Of a stretch of DNA of 64,000 nt, positions 9,535 to 17,195 are shown piece after piece; position 1 is the first letter of the stretch, and each line of letters opens with the position of its first letter. Both the position numbers and the translations under genes were made by a program. Source of the DNA: Mesorhizobium sophorae (GTDB taxonomy: Bacteria > Pseudomonadota > Alphaproteobacteria > Rhizobiales > Rhizobiaceae); assembly GCF_002270415.1 (NCBI RefSeq), contig NZ_NNRI01000022.1, forward strand, positions 1,322,236 through 1,386,235, written 5' to 3'. The notes under the pieces are model-generated. The model saw only the letters and a program-made list of their open reading frames with translations, searched no databases and was not told the DNA's origin.

Positions 9535-10995
9535 TCAGGGCTGTCGCGATGATTTGTAGACGTTGACGCCGAGGTCGCGAATCTTCTTGCGCAGCGTGTT
9601 GCGGTTCAAGCCCAGCAGTTCGGCGGCCTTGATCTGGTTGCCGCGGGTTGCCGTCATCGAGGCCAGGACCAGCGGATACTCGACCTCGGACAGAATGCGC
9701 TGATAGAGACCGGCAGGCGGCAAATCGCCGGCAAACGAGGCGAAATAACGCTGCAGGAAATGCTCGACCGCCTGGCCGATCGACAGGTCGTCGGGAATGA
9801 GGTTGCCGCCGCCCGGCACCACCGGGCGCTCGCCGGTCTTGAGTTCCGCCTCGATGATCTCGGCCGAGATCTCGTCCTGCGAATAGAGCGCGGCGAGCCT
9901 GCGGACGAGGTTTTCCAGTTCGCGCACATTGCCCGGCCAGGGGTAGCGCTTCATCAGTTCGATGCCGCCCGACGAAATGCGCTTGGTCTGCAGGCCTTCC
10001 ATCTCGCCGAGCTTGAAAAAGTGCCGCACGAGGTCGGGCACGTCCTCGGAGCGCTCGCGCAGCGCCGGTAGCCTGAGCGGCACGACGTTGAGGCGATAGA
10101 AAAGATCCTCGCGGAAAAGCCCCTGGTTGATCAGCGTGCGCAGATCCTTGTTGGTAGCGGCGACGATGCGCACGTCGGTCTTGATCGGCGTGCGTCCGCC
10201 GACGGTCGTGTACTCGCCCTGCTGCAGGACGCGCAGCAGGCGCGTCTGCGCCTCCATCGGCATGTCGCCGATCTCGTCGAGGAACAGTGTGCCGCCCTCG
10301 GCCTGCTCGAAGCGACCGGTGGAGCGGTTCTGCGCTCCGGTGAAGGCGCCCTTCTCGTGCCCGAACAGTTCCGATTCGATCAGGTCGCGCGGGATCGCCG
10401 CCATGTTGATGGCGACGAACGGGCCGCCACGACGGCGGCCATACTCATGCAGCGCACGCGCCACCAGCTCCTTGCCGGTGCCGGATTCGCCCGAGATCAT
10501 CACCGTCAGGTCGGTCTGCATCATGCGCGCCAGCATGCGGTAGATGTCCTGCATGGCCGCCGAGCGGCCGACCAGTGGCATCGCGTCAGGTTGCTCTTCC
10601 GGCCGCGCATCGATCTTCGGCCGCCGCGGCTCGGAAAGCGCCCGGTTGACGATGTTGAGCAGTTCGGTCAGGTCGAATGGCTTCGGCAGATATTCATAAG
10701 CGCCGGTTTCGGATGCACGGATCGCCGTCATGAAGGTGTTCTGGGCGCTCATGACGATAACGGGCAGCTCCGGCCGCGCCTTCTTGATGCGCGGCAGCAT
10801 GTCGAAGGCGTTCTCGTCCGGCATCACCACATCGGTGATGACCAGATCGCCCTCGCCCGCCGCCACCCAGCGCCACAATGTCGAAGCGTTGGAAGTGACG
10901 CGCACCTCGTGACCGACGCGCGAAAGCGCCTGGTTGAGGACGGTGCGGATCGCCGCATCGTCGTCGGCGACGAGAATATTGCCGCGAACGGTCAT
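9535..10995 (-). CDS. ntrC: Nitrogen regulator NtrC (sigma-54 activator)
   Basis: A 486-residue enhancer-binding protein. The receiver domain has D55 (LVITDVVMPD) as phospho-acceptor. The central AAA+ domain carries Walker A (SGESGTGKE), an intact sigma-54 contact loop GAFTGA (HEKGAFTGAQ) and Walker B (GTLFLDEIGDM). The C-terminus is a Fis-type helix-turn-helix (RGNQIKAAELLGLNRNTLR). Phosphorylated by NtrB under nitrogen limitation, it activates genes such as glnB and glnII, whose sigma-54 promoters lie elsewhere in this window. It overlaps ntrB by 4 bp (ATGA), indicating translational coupling. Confidence 0.97.
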   Translation of the reverse strand: MTVRGNILVADDDAAIRTVLNQALSRVGHEVRVTSNASTLWRWVAAGEGDLVITDVVMPDENAFDMLPRIKKARPELPVIVMSAQNTFMTAIRASETGAYEYLPKPFDLTELLNIVNRALSEPRRPKIDARPEEQPDAMPLVGRSAAMQDIYRMLARMMQTDLTVMISGESGTGKELVARALHEYGRRRGGPFVAINMAAIPRDLIESELFGHEKGAFTGAQNRSTGRFEQAEGGTLFLDEIGDMPMEAQTRLLRVLQQGEYTTVGGRTPIKTDVRIVAATNKDLRTLINQGLFREDLFYRLNVVPLRLPALRERSEDVPDLVRHFFKLGEMEGLQTKRISSGGIELMKRYPWPGNVRELENLVRRLAALYSQDEISAEIIEAELKTGERPVVPGGGNLIPDDLSIGQAVEHFLQRYFASFAGDLPPAGLYQRILSEVEYPLVLASMTATRGNQIKAAELLGLNRNTLRKKIRDLGVNVYKSSRQP

Positions 10996-12134
10996 TTGCG
11001 GTCTCCTTCACCGTCATCATCGGCGCCGTATGGCACTTCTTTCCAGGCCGGCATCAGGATGCGGAATGTGGTCCCGCGCGGCGTCGATTCGCATTCGATG
11101 ATGCCACCATGCTCGCCGACGATCTTGGCTACCAGCGCCAGCCCCAGCCCCGAGCCGTTCGGCTTGGTGGTGATGAAGGGATCGAACAGGATCGGCAGGA
11201 TATCTTCCGAGACGCCGGAGCCATTGTCGCGCACGCAGAATTCCAGCGGCAGCGATACGCGATCCTGCGTGCCCGGAACGGAAACACGGATGCCTGGCCG
11301 GAAGGCGGTCGACAGCACGATCTCGCCCTGCGGGTCACTGCCGATCGCCTCGGCGGCGTTCTTGACCAGGTTGAGGAACACCTGGATGATCTGGTCGCGG
11401 TTGGCAAACACCGGAGGCAACGAAGGATCATAATCCTCCATTATCTTGATTCTCTTGGCAAAACCGTTCTTGGCAATCGCCTTCACATGGTCGAGAACGA
11501 CGTGGATGTTGACGGGGTAGCGATCGATCGGCCGCTCGTCGGAAAACACCTCCATGCGGTCGACCAGCGACACGATGCGGTCAGTCTCGTCGGTAATCAG
11601 CCGCGTCAGCGCGCGGTCCTCGTCGGAAGCCGACAGTTCGAGCAGCTGGGCAGCACCGCGGATGCCGGAGAGCGGGTTCTTGATCTCATGGGCAAGCATC
11701 GCCGCCAGACCGGTCACCGAGCGCGCAGCGCCGCGGTGCGTCATCTGCCGGTCGATCTTGTCGGCCATCGACCGTTCCTGGAACATCACCACGACCGAGC
11801 CCGGAAATTCCGACACCGGCGCGACATAGAGATCGACGACCTTCTCGATGCCGAGGCGCGGCGACGATACGTCGACCCGGTACTCGTTGACCGGAGCCCG
11901 GCGCTCGCGCACCTGATCGACCAGCGTCAGCAAAGGGCTGCCGAAAGGAATGAGTTTCGACAGCGTGTTGCGCGCCAGCATCGTCGCGCTGGAGCGAAAG
12001 AAGTCTTCCGCGTCGGCATTGGCGAAGGTGATGAACCCTGCCTCGCTGATCATGATCACAGGGCGGCGGATGGTGTTGAGCACGATCTGGGCGGCATCCG
12101 CCATTTCAACACTCTGGCCAGCGGCGGCGATCAT
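10992..12134 (-). CDS. ntrB: Nitrogen sensor kinase/phosphatase NtrB
   Basis: A 380-residue soluble sensor kinase with no membrane segment. An N-terminal PAS domain (about 15-120) is followed by the HisKA motif AMLAHEIKNPLSGIRG with H149 as the phosphorylated histidine, and by ATPase boxes NLVKNAAEAI, DNGSGVS and GSGLGLALV. In enteric bacteria and rhizobia it phosphorylates NtrC when PII is uridylylated and dephosphorylates it when PII is free. Its start overlaps the dusB stop by 4 bp and its stop overlaps the ntrC start by 4 bp, giving a tightly coupled dusB-ntrB-ntrC operon. Confidence 0.96.
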   Translation of the reverse strand: MIAAAGQSVEMADAAQIVLNTIRRPVIMISEAGFITFANADAEDFFRSSATMLARNTLSKLIPFGSPLLTLVDQVRERRAPVNEYRVDVSSPRLGIEKVVDLYVAPVSEFPGSVVVMFQERSMADKIDRQMTHRGAARSVTGLAAMLAHEIKNPLSGIRGAAQLLELSASDEDRALTRLITDETDRIVSLVDRMEVFSDERPIDRYPVNIHVVLDHVKAIAKNGFAKRIKIMEDYDPSLPPVFANRDQIIQVFLNLVKNAAEAIGSDPQGEIVLSTAFRPGIRVSVPGTQDRVSLPLEFCVRDNGSGVSEDILPILFDPFITTKPNGSGLGLALVAKIVGEHGGIIECESTPRGTTFRILMPAWKEVPYGADDDGEGDRK

Positions 12135-13159
12135 GCGGCGCTCCGCAGGTTCGACGGTTGCGCATCGTGCGAAAACACATCGCGCAGCATGGCGATGACG
12201 CGCGCGGGCTCGAATGCGGTCAGTATGGCCTTTCGGCTGTCGTCAGCCATGCCGCCGGCATGACTGTCGAGATACCAGCCAAGATGCTTGCGCGCCTGGC
12301 GCAGGCCACTTTCGACGCCATAGAGCGCCAGCATGTCCTCATAGTGGGCCACGACATAGTCGGCCAGCGCCATCCGGTTCTGCGGCACCTTGGCTGCTGC
12401 CTCGCCCGTCGCGGCCGCCGCGATGCTGCCAGCGATCCACGGCGCACCGTAATGCGCGCGGCCGATCATCACAGCATCGGCACCGGATTGATCGAGAATG
12501 GCAGCCGCTTCCGCTGGCGAAGAAACATCGCCATTGGCGACGACCGGGATCGACACGGCTTCCTTGACGCGGGCGATGGCGCGCCAGTCGGCCTTGCCCT
12601 GATAGAACTGGCAGCGCGTGCGGCCGTGCACCGTCACCATCCTGACACCGGCCTGTTCGGCGCGGCGCGCCAGCATCGGGGCGTTGAGTGCGCCTTCGTC
12701 CCAGCCCAACCGCATCTTGACCGTGACCGGCACCTTGACCGCGCCGACCACGGCGTCGATCAGCGACAGCGCGTGGTCGAGATCCAGCATCAATGCCGAA
12801 CCGGCATAGCCACCGGTGACCTTCTTGGCCGGGCAGCCCATGTTGATGTCGATGATGTCGGCGCCCTCGCCAGCGGCGATCCGCGCGCCTTCCGCCATGT
12901 GCGCCGCCTCGCGGCCGGCAAGCTGCACCATGTGAACCGGCAGGCCGGAATGACGAATGCGCAGGTCGCAACCGGCCCTGCCCTTGGCAAGCTCGCCGCT
13001 GGCCACCATTTCGGATACGACAAGACCCGCGCCATGGACATGGGCGCGCTGCCGGAACGGCTCATCGGTGATGCCCGACATCGGCGCCAGGAACACGCGA
13101 TTGCGAATTTGCACGCCGCCGACGTCGAGTGGCGCGGCCAATTTGGTCACATCAGGCAT
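12131..13159 (-). CDS. dusB: tRNA-dihydrouridine synthase DusB (NifR3)
   Basis: A 342-residue flavoprotein of the Dus family that reduces uridine to dihydrouridine in the tRNA D-loop. It shows the FMN-barrel start (FLAPMSGITDEPFR), the catalytic cysteine motif NMGCPAKKV and the phosphate-binding ANGDVSS/MIGRA segments. It is first in the dusB-ntrB-ntrC operon; in rhizobia and Rhodobacter the gene in this position was named nifR3 or ORF1. The start is set at the ATG of MPDVTKL (13159); a TTG two codons upstream is less likely. It is divergent from ispDF across 232 bp. Confidence 0.94.
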   Translation of the reverse strand: MPDVTKLAAPLDVGGVQIRNRVFLAPMSGITDEPFRQRAHVHGAGLVVSEMVASGELAKGRAGCDLRIRHSGLPVHMVQLAGREAAHMAEGARIAAGEGADIIDINMGCPAKKVTGGYAGSALMLDLDHALSLIDAVVGAVKVPVTVKMRLGWDEGALNAPMLARRAEQAGVRMVTVHGRTRCQFYQGKADWRAIARVKEAVSIPVVANGDVSSPAEAAAILDQSGADAVMIGRAHYGAPWIAGSIAAAATGEAAAKVPQNRMALADYVVAHYEDMLALYGVESGLRQARKHLGWYLDSHAGGMADDSRKAILTAFEPARVIAMLRDVFSHDAQPSNLRSAA

Positions 13160-13186
13160 GCACAAAAACCAAGCATATTAGTTCGC

Positions 13187-13221
13187 TGCACATTCTCTAG
13201 CCAGAACCGGCGCAATGTGCA
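13187..13221. promoter_or_regulatory. Inverted repeat TGCACATT-N19-AATGTGCA upstream of dusB-ntrBC
   Basis: Perfect 8-base arms lie 28 to 62 bp upstream of the dusB ATG, in the dusB/ispDF intergenic region. The arms hold the TGCA/GTGCA core seen in NtrC half-sites of enteric bacteria, but the 19-base spacer is longer than the classical site. It could be an autoregulatory operator of the ntr operon or a chance hairpin in the leader; the sequence alone does not decide. Confidence 0.35.
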
Positions 13222-13330
13222 ACGCGGAATGACGCCACATTAAGGCGCAATTGGGAAAAATGCTGGCCTTCTGAATTGGCGCAAGACGCCCCTTGGAAGG
13301 CGCAAAGGACGCCTTCGAAGTTCATATTTG

Positions 13331-13379
13331 GCGCACGATCTTTTCCGAAAACCGATTACACTTTTCGGGATCGTGCGCT
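13331..13379. repeat. RIME-like intergenic palindromic repeat (about 49 bp)
   Basis: Imperfect palindrome with outer arms GCGCACGATC and GATCGTGCGC and inner halves TTTTCCGAAAA/CTTTTCGG. Elements with this GATC-TTTTCCGAAAACCG core are abundant between genes in rhizobial genomes. It sits just upstream of the ispDF start, so it probably lies in that gene's promoter or leader. This is a different family from the longer repeats at about 15.1, 15.7, 28.9 and 39.7 kb. Confidence 0.75.
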
Positions 13380-13391
13380 AAGCCAATCTGC

Positions 13392-14615
13392 ATGACTGAC
13401 GCAAGTGAAAATTCGAATGACGATGGCAAGGTCGCCGTGGTGATCGTCGCCGCCGGCCGCGGCGCTCGCGCCGGGCAGGCCAACGGACCCAAGCAGTATC
13501 AAAGCATTGGCGGCCACGCCGTCATCGCCCACACGATTGAGATTTTCCTGGCCCACCCGCGGACCAGCGAAGTTGTTGTCGCCATTCATGCCGACGACAA
13601 CGAGCTGTTCCAGCAGGCAGCAGGCGCCAACGCCGGGCGGGTCATCGCCATCATGGGCGGGGCGACTAGGCAGGCTTCGGTGCGGCTCGGACTGCTCGCA
13701 CTGAGAGGCCACGCGCCGGGCCGGGTTCTGATCCACGACGCCGTCCGCCCGTTTGTCGATGCGGAGTTGATTGACCGCACAATAGACGCCATCGGCGAGC
13801 GCGAGGGCGCGCTGCCCGCCCTGCCCGTCGCCGATACGCTGAAGCGCGAGTCGGCCGCCGGCGTCGTGGGAGAAACCGTTTCCCGCAACGGACTTCACGC
13901 CGCGCAGACGCCACAGGGCTTTCCGTTCTGGCCCATTCTTGCCGCGCACGAGAAAGCCCATCACCTGGGGAAAATGGACTTCACCGACGACGCCGCGATC
14001 GCCGAATGGGCGCATATTCCGGTAAGGATCGTTCCGGGTTCACCGGACAATGTCAAACTCACCTGGGCACGGGATATTGCAATGGCGGACCAGCGGCTTT
14101 CCGGCGACCGTGCGCGCTTCCCCGATATCAGAACCGGCAATGGCTACGACGTGCATGCCTTCGAACCTGGCGACCATGTCACCCTGTGCGGCGTCGCTAT
14201 CCCGCATGACAAGAAACTTTCGGGCCACTCCGACGCCGATGTCGGCCTGCATGCCTTGACCGATGCGCTGCTGGCGACCTGTGGCGCCGGCGACATCGGC
14301 ACGCATTTCCCGCCGTCCGATCCGCAGTGGAAAGGCGCTGCATCGCGTATCTTCGTCGAACATGCGGCAAAGTTGGTGCGCGAGCGCGGCGGCCGCATCG
14401 CCAACGCCGACATCACGCTGATCTGCGAGGCGCCGCGCGTCGGCCCGCATCGCGAGGCGATGACGGCAGCCCTGTCACAGATGCTGGCAATTTCCCCTGA
14501 TCGCATCTCGATCAAGGCGACAACCAACGAAAAGCTCGGCTTTGTCGGCCGCGAGGAAGGCATAGCGGCCATCGCCACCGCCAGCGTGGTGTTTCCCGGC
14601 GAGGTGCCGGAATGA
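13392..14615 (+). CDS. ispDF: Bifunctional MEP-pathway enzyme IspD/IspF
   Basis: A 407-residue fusion. The N-terminal half (about 1-230) is 2-C-methyl-D-erythritol 4-phosphate cytidylyltransferase, with the nucleotide-binding VAAGRGARAG, the HDAVRPFV motif and HAAQTPQGF. The C-terminal half (about 245-405) is 2-C-methyl-D-erythritol 2,4-cyclodiphosphate synthase, with the metal-binding GYDVHAF and SGHSDADVGLHALTDALL. The two enzymes catalyse separate steps of isoprenoid precursor synthesis; the fusion is usual in alphaproteobacteria. The ATG at 13392 (MTDASENSND) is preferred over the longer open frame, whose first 33 codons run through the palindromic repeat. It overlaps cinA by 4 bp. Confidence 0.96.
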   Translation: MTDASENSNDDGKVAVVIVAAGRGARAGQANGPKQYQSIGGHAVIAHTIEIFLAHPRTSEVVVAIHADDNELFQQAAGANAGRVIAIMGGATRQASVRLGLLALRGHAPGRVLIHDAVRPFVDAELIDRTIDAIGEREGALPALPVADTLKRESAAGVVGETVSRNGLHAAQTPQGFPFWPILAAHEKAHHLGKMDFTDDAAIAEWAHIPVRIVPGSPDNVKLTWARDIAMADQRLSGDRARFPDIRTGNGYDVHAFEPGDHVTLCGVAIPHDKKLSGHSDADVGLHALTDALLATCGAGDIGTHFPPSDPQWKGAASRIFVEHAAKLVRERGGRIANADITLICEAPRVGPHREAMTAALSQMLAISPDRISIKATTNEKLGFVGREEGIAAIATASVVFPGEVPE

Positions 14616-15100
14616 CCAACAACGAGCTGGCAAACGCGCTGCTTCAGGCCTGCCAGCAGCGCGGCATCATGCTGGCAACGGCGGAAAGCTGCACCGGCGG
14701 CATGATCATCTCCGCGCTCACCGACATTGCCGGCTCGTCCGCCGTGGTCGATCGCGGCTTCATCACCTATTCGAACGAAGCGAAGATGGACATGCTCGGT
14801 GTTTCCCCCGCCACGCTTGAGGAGTACGGCGCGGTTTCACGCGAGACGGCAATCGAAATGGCAAAGGGCGCGCTCGACCGTTCGCGCGCCAAGCTGACGC
14901 TCGCGGTCACCGGCATTGCCGGCCCCGGCGGCGGCTCGGCGCAAAAGCCTGTCGGCCTGGTCTGGTTCGGCGTCGGCCTGGACGGCCAGGCCGTGACCGC
15001 AGAGCGCCAACTGTTTGCCGACAATAGTCGCGATTTTATCCGCCGTGAAACAGTTGGGCATGCGCTGGAACTGGGACTGCGTGCGCTTGGCCAGCGTTAA
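14612..15100 (+). CDS. cinA: CinA C-terminal domain protein (nicotinamide-nucleotide amidase, PncC type)
   Basis: A 162-residue stand-alone CinA C-terminal domain with the signature TAESCTGGMI, SSAVVDRGFITYSNEAK and TGIAGPGGGS. Family members deamidate nicotinamide mononucleotide to nicotinic acid mononucleotide in pyridine nucleotide recycling; the N-terminal molybdopterin-like domain of full CinA is absent. It overlaps ispDF by 4 bp and is probably co-transcribed with it. Its TAA stop (15098-15100) is also the first bases of a palindromic repeat. Confidence 0.88.
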   Translation: MTNNELANALLQACQQRGIMLATAESCTGGMIISALTDIAGSSAVVDRGFITYSNEAKMDMLGVSPATLEEYGAVSRETAIEMAKGALDRSRAKLTLAVTGIAGPGGGSAQKPVGLVWFGVGLDGQAVTAERQLFADNSRDFIRRETVGHALELGLRALGQR

Positions 15101-15177
15101 AGCGCGACGCGCTTAAAGTCTTTGTATTTATGCCTGTCGTTGTTTCGCTGCGCACTTTTGGGCGACATGCATCAGGC
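15098..15177. repeat. Rhizobial palindromic repeat, copy 1 (shortened, about 80 bp)
   Basis: Left palindrome AAGCGCGACGCGCTT, then an AT-rich TTTGTATTTATG link, then a right part ending CACTTTTGGGCGACATGCATCAGG. It fills the whole gap between the convergent cinA and coq10-like genes. The left end (TAAAGCG) gives cinA its TAA stop, and the right end (CATCAGG, read in reverse) gives the coq10-like gene its TGA. Compared with copies 2 and 4, the loop of the first hairpin is missing. Confidence 0.85.
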
Positions 15178-15630
15178 CGACGATGCAACACCGTAAATGA
15201 CGTCGGCGCGCTTCTCGAAAGCCTCGGCGAACATGCGGAAGGCGCGATCGAACATGGTGCCCATCACCGCGCCCAGAATGCGGCTCTTGAATTCATAATC
15301 GATGAAGAAGCGGACAATACAGCCGCCGCCATCGGGTTCGAAGCGCCAGACATTGCTTAGATATTTGAACGGGCCATCGATGTATTTCACGTCGATGGTG
15401 TTCTCGTCGGGTTTCAGCAGCACCTGCGTGGTGAAGGTTTCGCGGATCGCCTTGTAGCCGATGCTCATGTCGGCGACGAGAACGGTGCGTCCGTCACGCT
15501 CCTTGCGCGAGCGCACCGTCAGCGCTTCGCAAAGCGGCAGGAACTGCGGATAGGCCTCGATATCGGCAACCAGTGCGAACATCTGTTGCGGCGTATGGGC
15601 AACCCGGCGGGTGGCTTCGAATTTCGGCAT
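15172..15630 (-). CDS. Coq10/RatA-like SRPBCC (START-fold) lipid-binding protein
   Basis: A 152-residue protein of the Coq10/polyketide-cyclase group. The N-terminus (RRVAHTPQQMFALVADIEAYPQFLPLCEAL) and the DGPFKYLSNVWRFEPD segment are typical of mitochondrial Coq10 and bacterial RatA. In eukaryotes Coq10 binds ubiquinone and helps its use in respiration; E. coli RatA was reported to hinder 70S assembly. A role in ubiquinone handling is the better guess in an alphaproteobacterium, but the sequence cannot settle this. It follows lipA on the same strand, as in many Rhizobiales. Confidence 0.85.
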   Translation of the reverse strand: MPKFEATRRVAHTPQQMFALVADIEAYPQFLPLCEALTVRSRKERDGRTVLVADMSIGYKAIRETFTTQVLLKPDENTIDVKYIDGPFKYLSNVWRFEPDGGGCIVRFFIDYEFKSRILGAVMGTMFDRAFRMFAEAFEKRADVIYGVASSA

Positions 15631-15640
15631 GAACCGGCCC

Positions 15641-15747
15641 TAAAGCGCGTTGCGTTGAAACGGATTCATGCGACGCGCTTTGGATTCCTTGTTTTTATGC
15701 ATGTCGTTCTCCCAAAACCGAGGTCACTTTTGGGCGACATGCATTAG
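15641..15747. repeat. Rhizobial palindromic repeat, copy 2 (full length, about 107 bp)
   Basis: Two linked palindromes: AAAGCGCGTTGCG...CGACGCGCTTT around a GAAACGGATTC loop, and ATGCATGTCGTTCTCCC...GGGCGACATGCAT around an AAAACCGAGGTCACTTTT loop. It occupies the whole space between lipA and the coq10-like gene. The terminal bases GCATTA, read in reverse, contain the TAA stop of lipA (15744-15746). Confidence 0.88.
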
Positions 15748-16709
15748 AGCGATTTCTTGAGAAGCGCTTCCCGCGCCGCACGCAGCCTAGCGAAATCGTC
15801 GCCGGCGTGGTGCGACGAGCGCGTCAGCGGGCTCGACGCCACCAGCAGAAAACCCTTGGTCCGGCCGATCGTCTCGAAGGATTTGAATTCCTCCGGGGTG
15901 ACGAAGCGGATCACCGGATGGTGCTTCTTGGACGGCTGCAGATACTGGCCGATGGTCATGAAGTCGACATTGGCCGAGCGCAGATCATCCATCAATTGCA
16001 GGATTTCATTCCGCTCTTCGCCCAGACCCACCATGATGCCGGACTTGGTGAAGATCGACGGGTCGAGTTCCTTGACCCGCTGCAACAGCCGGATTGAATG
16101 GAAATAGCGAGCGCCCGGACGAACGGTCAGATAGTTCGACGGCACGGTCTCGAGATTGTGGTTGAAGACGTCGGGCTTGGCCGCCACGACAATCTCCAGC
16201 GCGCCTTCCTTGCGCAGGAAATCGGGCGTCAGGATTTCGATCGTCGTCAACGGCGTCGCCGCCCTAATGGCGCGGATGACCTCGGCAAAATGCTGCGCAC
16301 CGCCATCGGCGAGATCATCGCGGTCGACCGAGGTGATGACGACGTGGGTCAGGCCCATCTGCTTGACCGCGTGCGCGACGCGGGCCGGTTCATCGGGATC
16401 GAGTGCGGTCGGGATGCCGGTGGCGACATTGCAGAACGCGCAGGCGCGTGTGCAGATCTCGCCCATGATCATGAAGGTGGCGTGCTTCTTCTCCCAGCAC
16501 TCGCCGATGTTGGGGCAGCCGGCCTCTTCGCAGACGGTCACCAGCTTGTGCGACTTCACGATCTCGCGGGTCTCGGCATAGCCCCTCGAGACCGGCGCCT
16601 TGACGCGGATCCAGTCGGGCTTGCGCAGCACGTCCTGATCGGGCTTGTGCGCCTTTTCCGGGTGCCGCAAGCGCGGTGCGTTGGCAATCGTATCGAGGAC
16701 AGTGACCAT
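15744..16709 (-). CDS. lipA: Lipoyl synthase LipA
   Basis: A 321-residue radical-SAM enzyme that inserts two sulfurs into octanoyl groups on lipoyl domains. Both iron-sulfur motifs are visible: the auxiliary cluster motif CEEAGCPNIGEC and the radical-SAM CTRACAFC. The start is set at the ATG of MVTVLDTIANAP, matching other rhizobial LipA proteins; the frame is open for 16 more codons. Its products are the lipoyl domains of the PdhB and PdhC proteins encoded a few kb upstream on the same strand. A terminator and a small membrane-protein gene separate it from lpdA. Confidence 0.96.
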   Translation of the reverse strand: MVTVLDTIANAPRLRHPEKAHKPDQDVLRKPDWIRVKAPVSRGYAETREIVKSHKLVTVCEEAGCPNIGECWEKKHATFMIMGEICTRACAFCNVATGIPTALDPDEPARVAHAVKQMGLTHVVITSVDRDDLADGGAQHFAEVIRAIRAATPLTTIEILTPDFLRKEGALEIVVAAKPDVFNHNLETVPSNYLTVRPGARYFHSIRLLQRVKELDPSIFTKSGIMVGLGEERNEILQLMDDLRSANVDFMTIGQYLQPSKKHHPVIRFVTPEEFKSFETIGRTKGFLLVASSPLTRSSHHAGDDFARLRAAREALLKKSL

Positions 16710-16783
16710 CTGGAAACCTGGTTTGTTCGCGACAGCCAGTCCGGCTTTCGCTGTCATAACGTCATCTAAGACTTTTCAACCCA

Positions 16784-16823
16784 AAGAAAAAGGCCGCCGC
16801 AGTGCATGCCGCGGCAGCCCTTT
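16784..16823 (-). terminator. Rho-independent terminator of the glsB-like gene
   Basis: Hairpin of roughly GGCTGCCGC / GCGGCGGCC (one wobble pair), followed on the minus strand by CCTTTTTCTTT. It lies 25 bp after the glsB-like stop and before lipA, so lipA probably has its own promoter in the remaining gap of about 75 bp. Confidence 0.75.
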
Positions 16824-16847
16824 TCGCATAGCAGCTGTTCAACGATA

Positions 16848-17105
16848 TTAACGGCGCACCAGGCGTCCGACCCAGATCAGCAGGCAGGCGCCGATAAAGC
16901 CGGTGATCAGATAGGCGGTCCAGCCGATGCCGAAGACACCGACGTTGAGCGCCTGCAGGATGGCGTTCAGCACGATCGCACCGACGATGCCCAGAACAAT
17001 ATTCATGAAGATCCCGGTGTTGCTCTTCATGACCATTTCGGCGAGCCAGCCTGCCAGGCCGCCGATAATGATTGCTGCTATCCAACCGACGCCATTCAAG
17101 TGCAT
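16848..17105 (-). CDS. GlsB/YeaQ/YmgE-family stress-response membrane protein
   Basis: An 85-residue, very hydrophobic protein with three predicted membrane helices (GWIAAIIIGGLAGWLAE, IVLGIVGAIVLNAILQ, ITGFIGACLLIWVGRL), rich in glycine as in the transglycosylase-associated family PF04226. Members are linked to general or acid stress in enteric bacteria, and the biochemical function is unknown. The start at ATG 17105 (MHLNGVGWI) gives the typical family N-terminus; the sequence before it is charged and unlike the family. It stands between lpdA and lipA with its own terminator. Confidence 0.88.
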   Translation of the reverse strand: MHLNGVGWIAAIIIGGLAGWLAEMVMKSNTGIFMNIVLGIVGAIVLNAILQALNVGVFGIGWTAYLITGFIGACLLIWVGRLVRR

Positions 17106-17195
17106 ATGCCCTCTCCTTGTGTGATGGGTGAAAATGCATCCGCAAACGAACATCCTTGCCGCCGGGTTCCATCGACTACCCGCGGGCCTGATTTA

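Noticed and set aside
16710..16757. 16-codon N-terminal extension of LipA
   Set aside because: Rhizobial LipA proteins begin MVTVLD; the extra codons are not conserved in what I know of the family.
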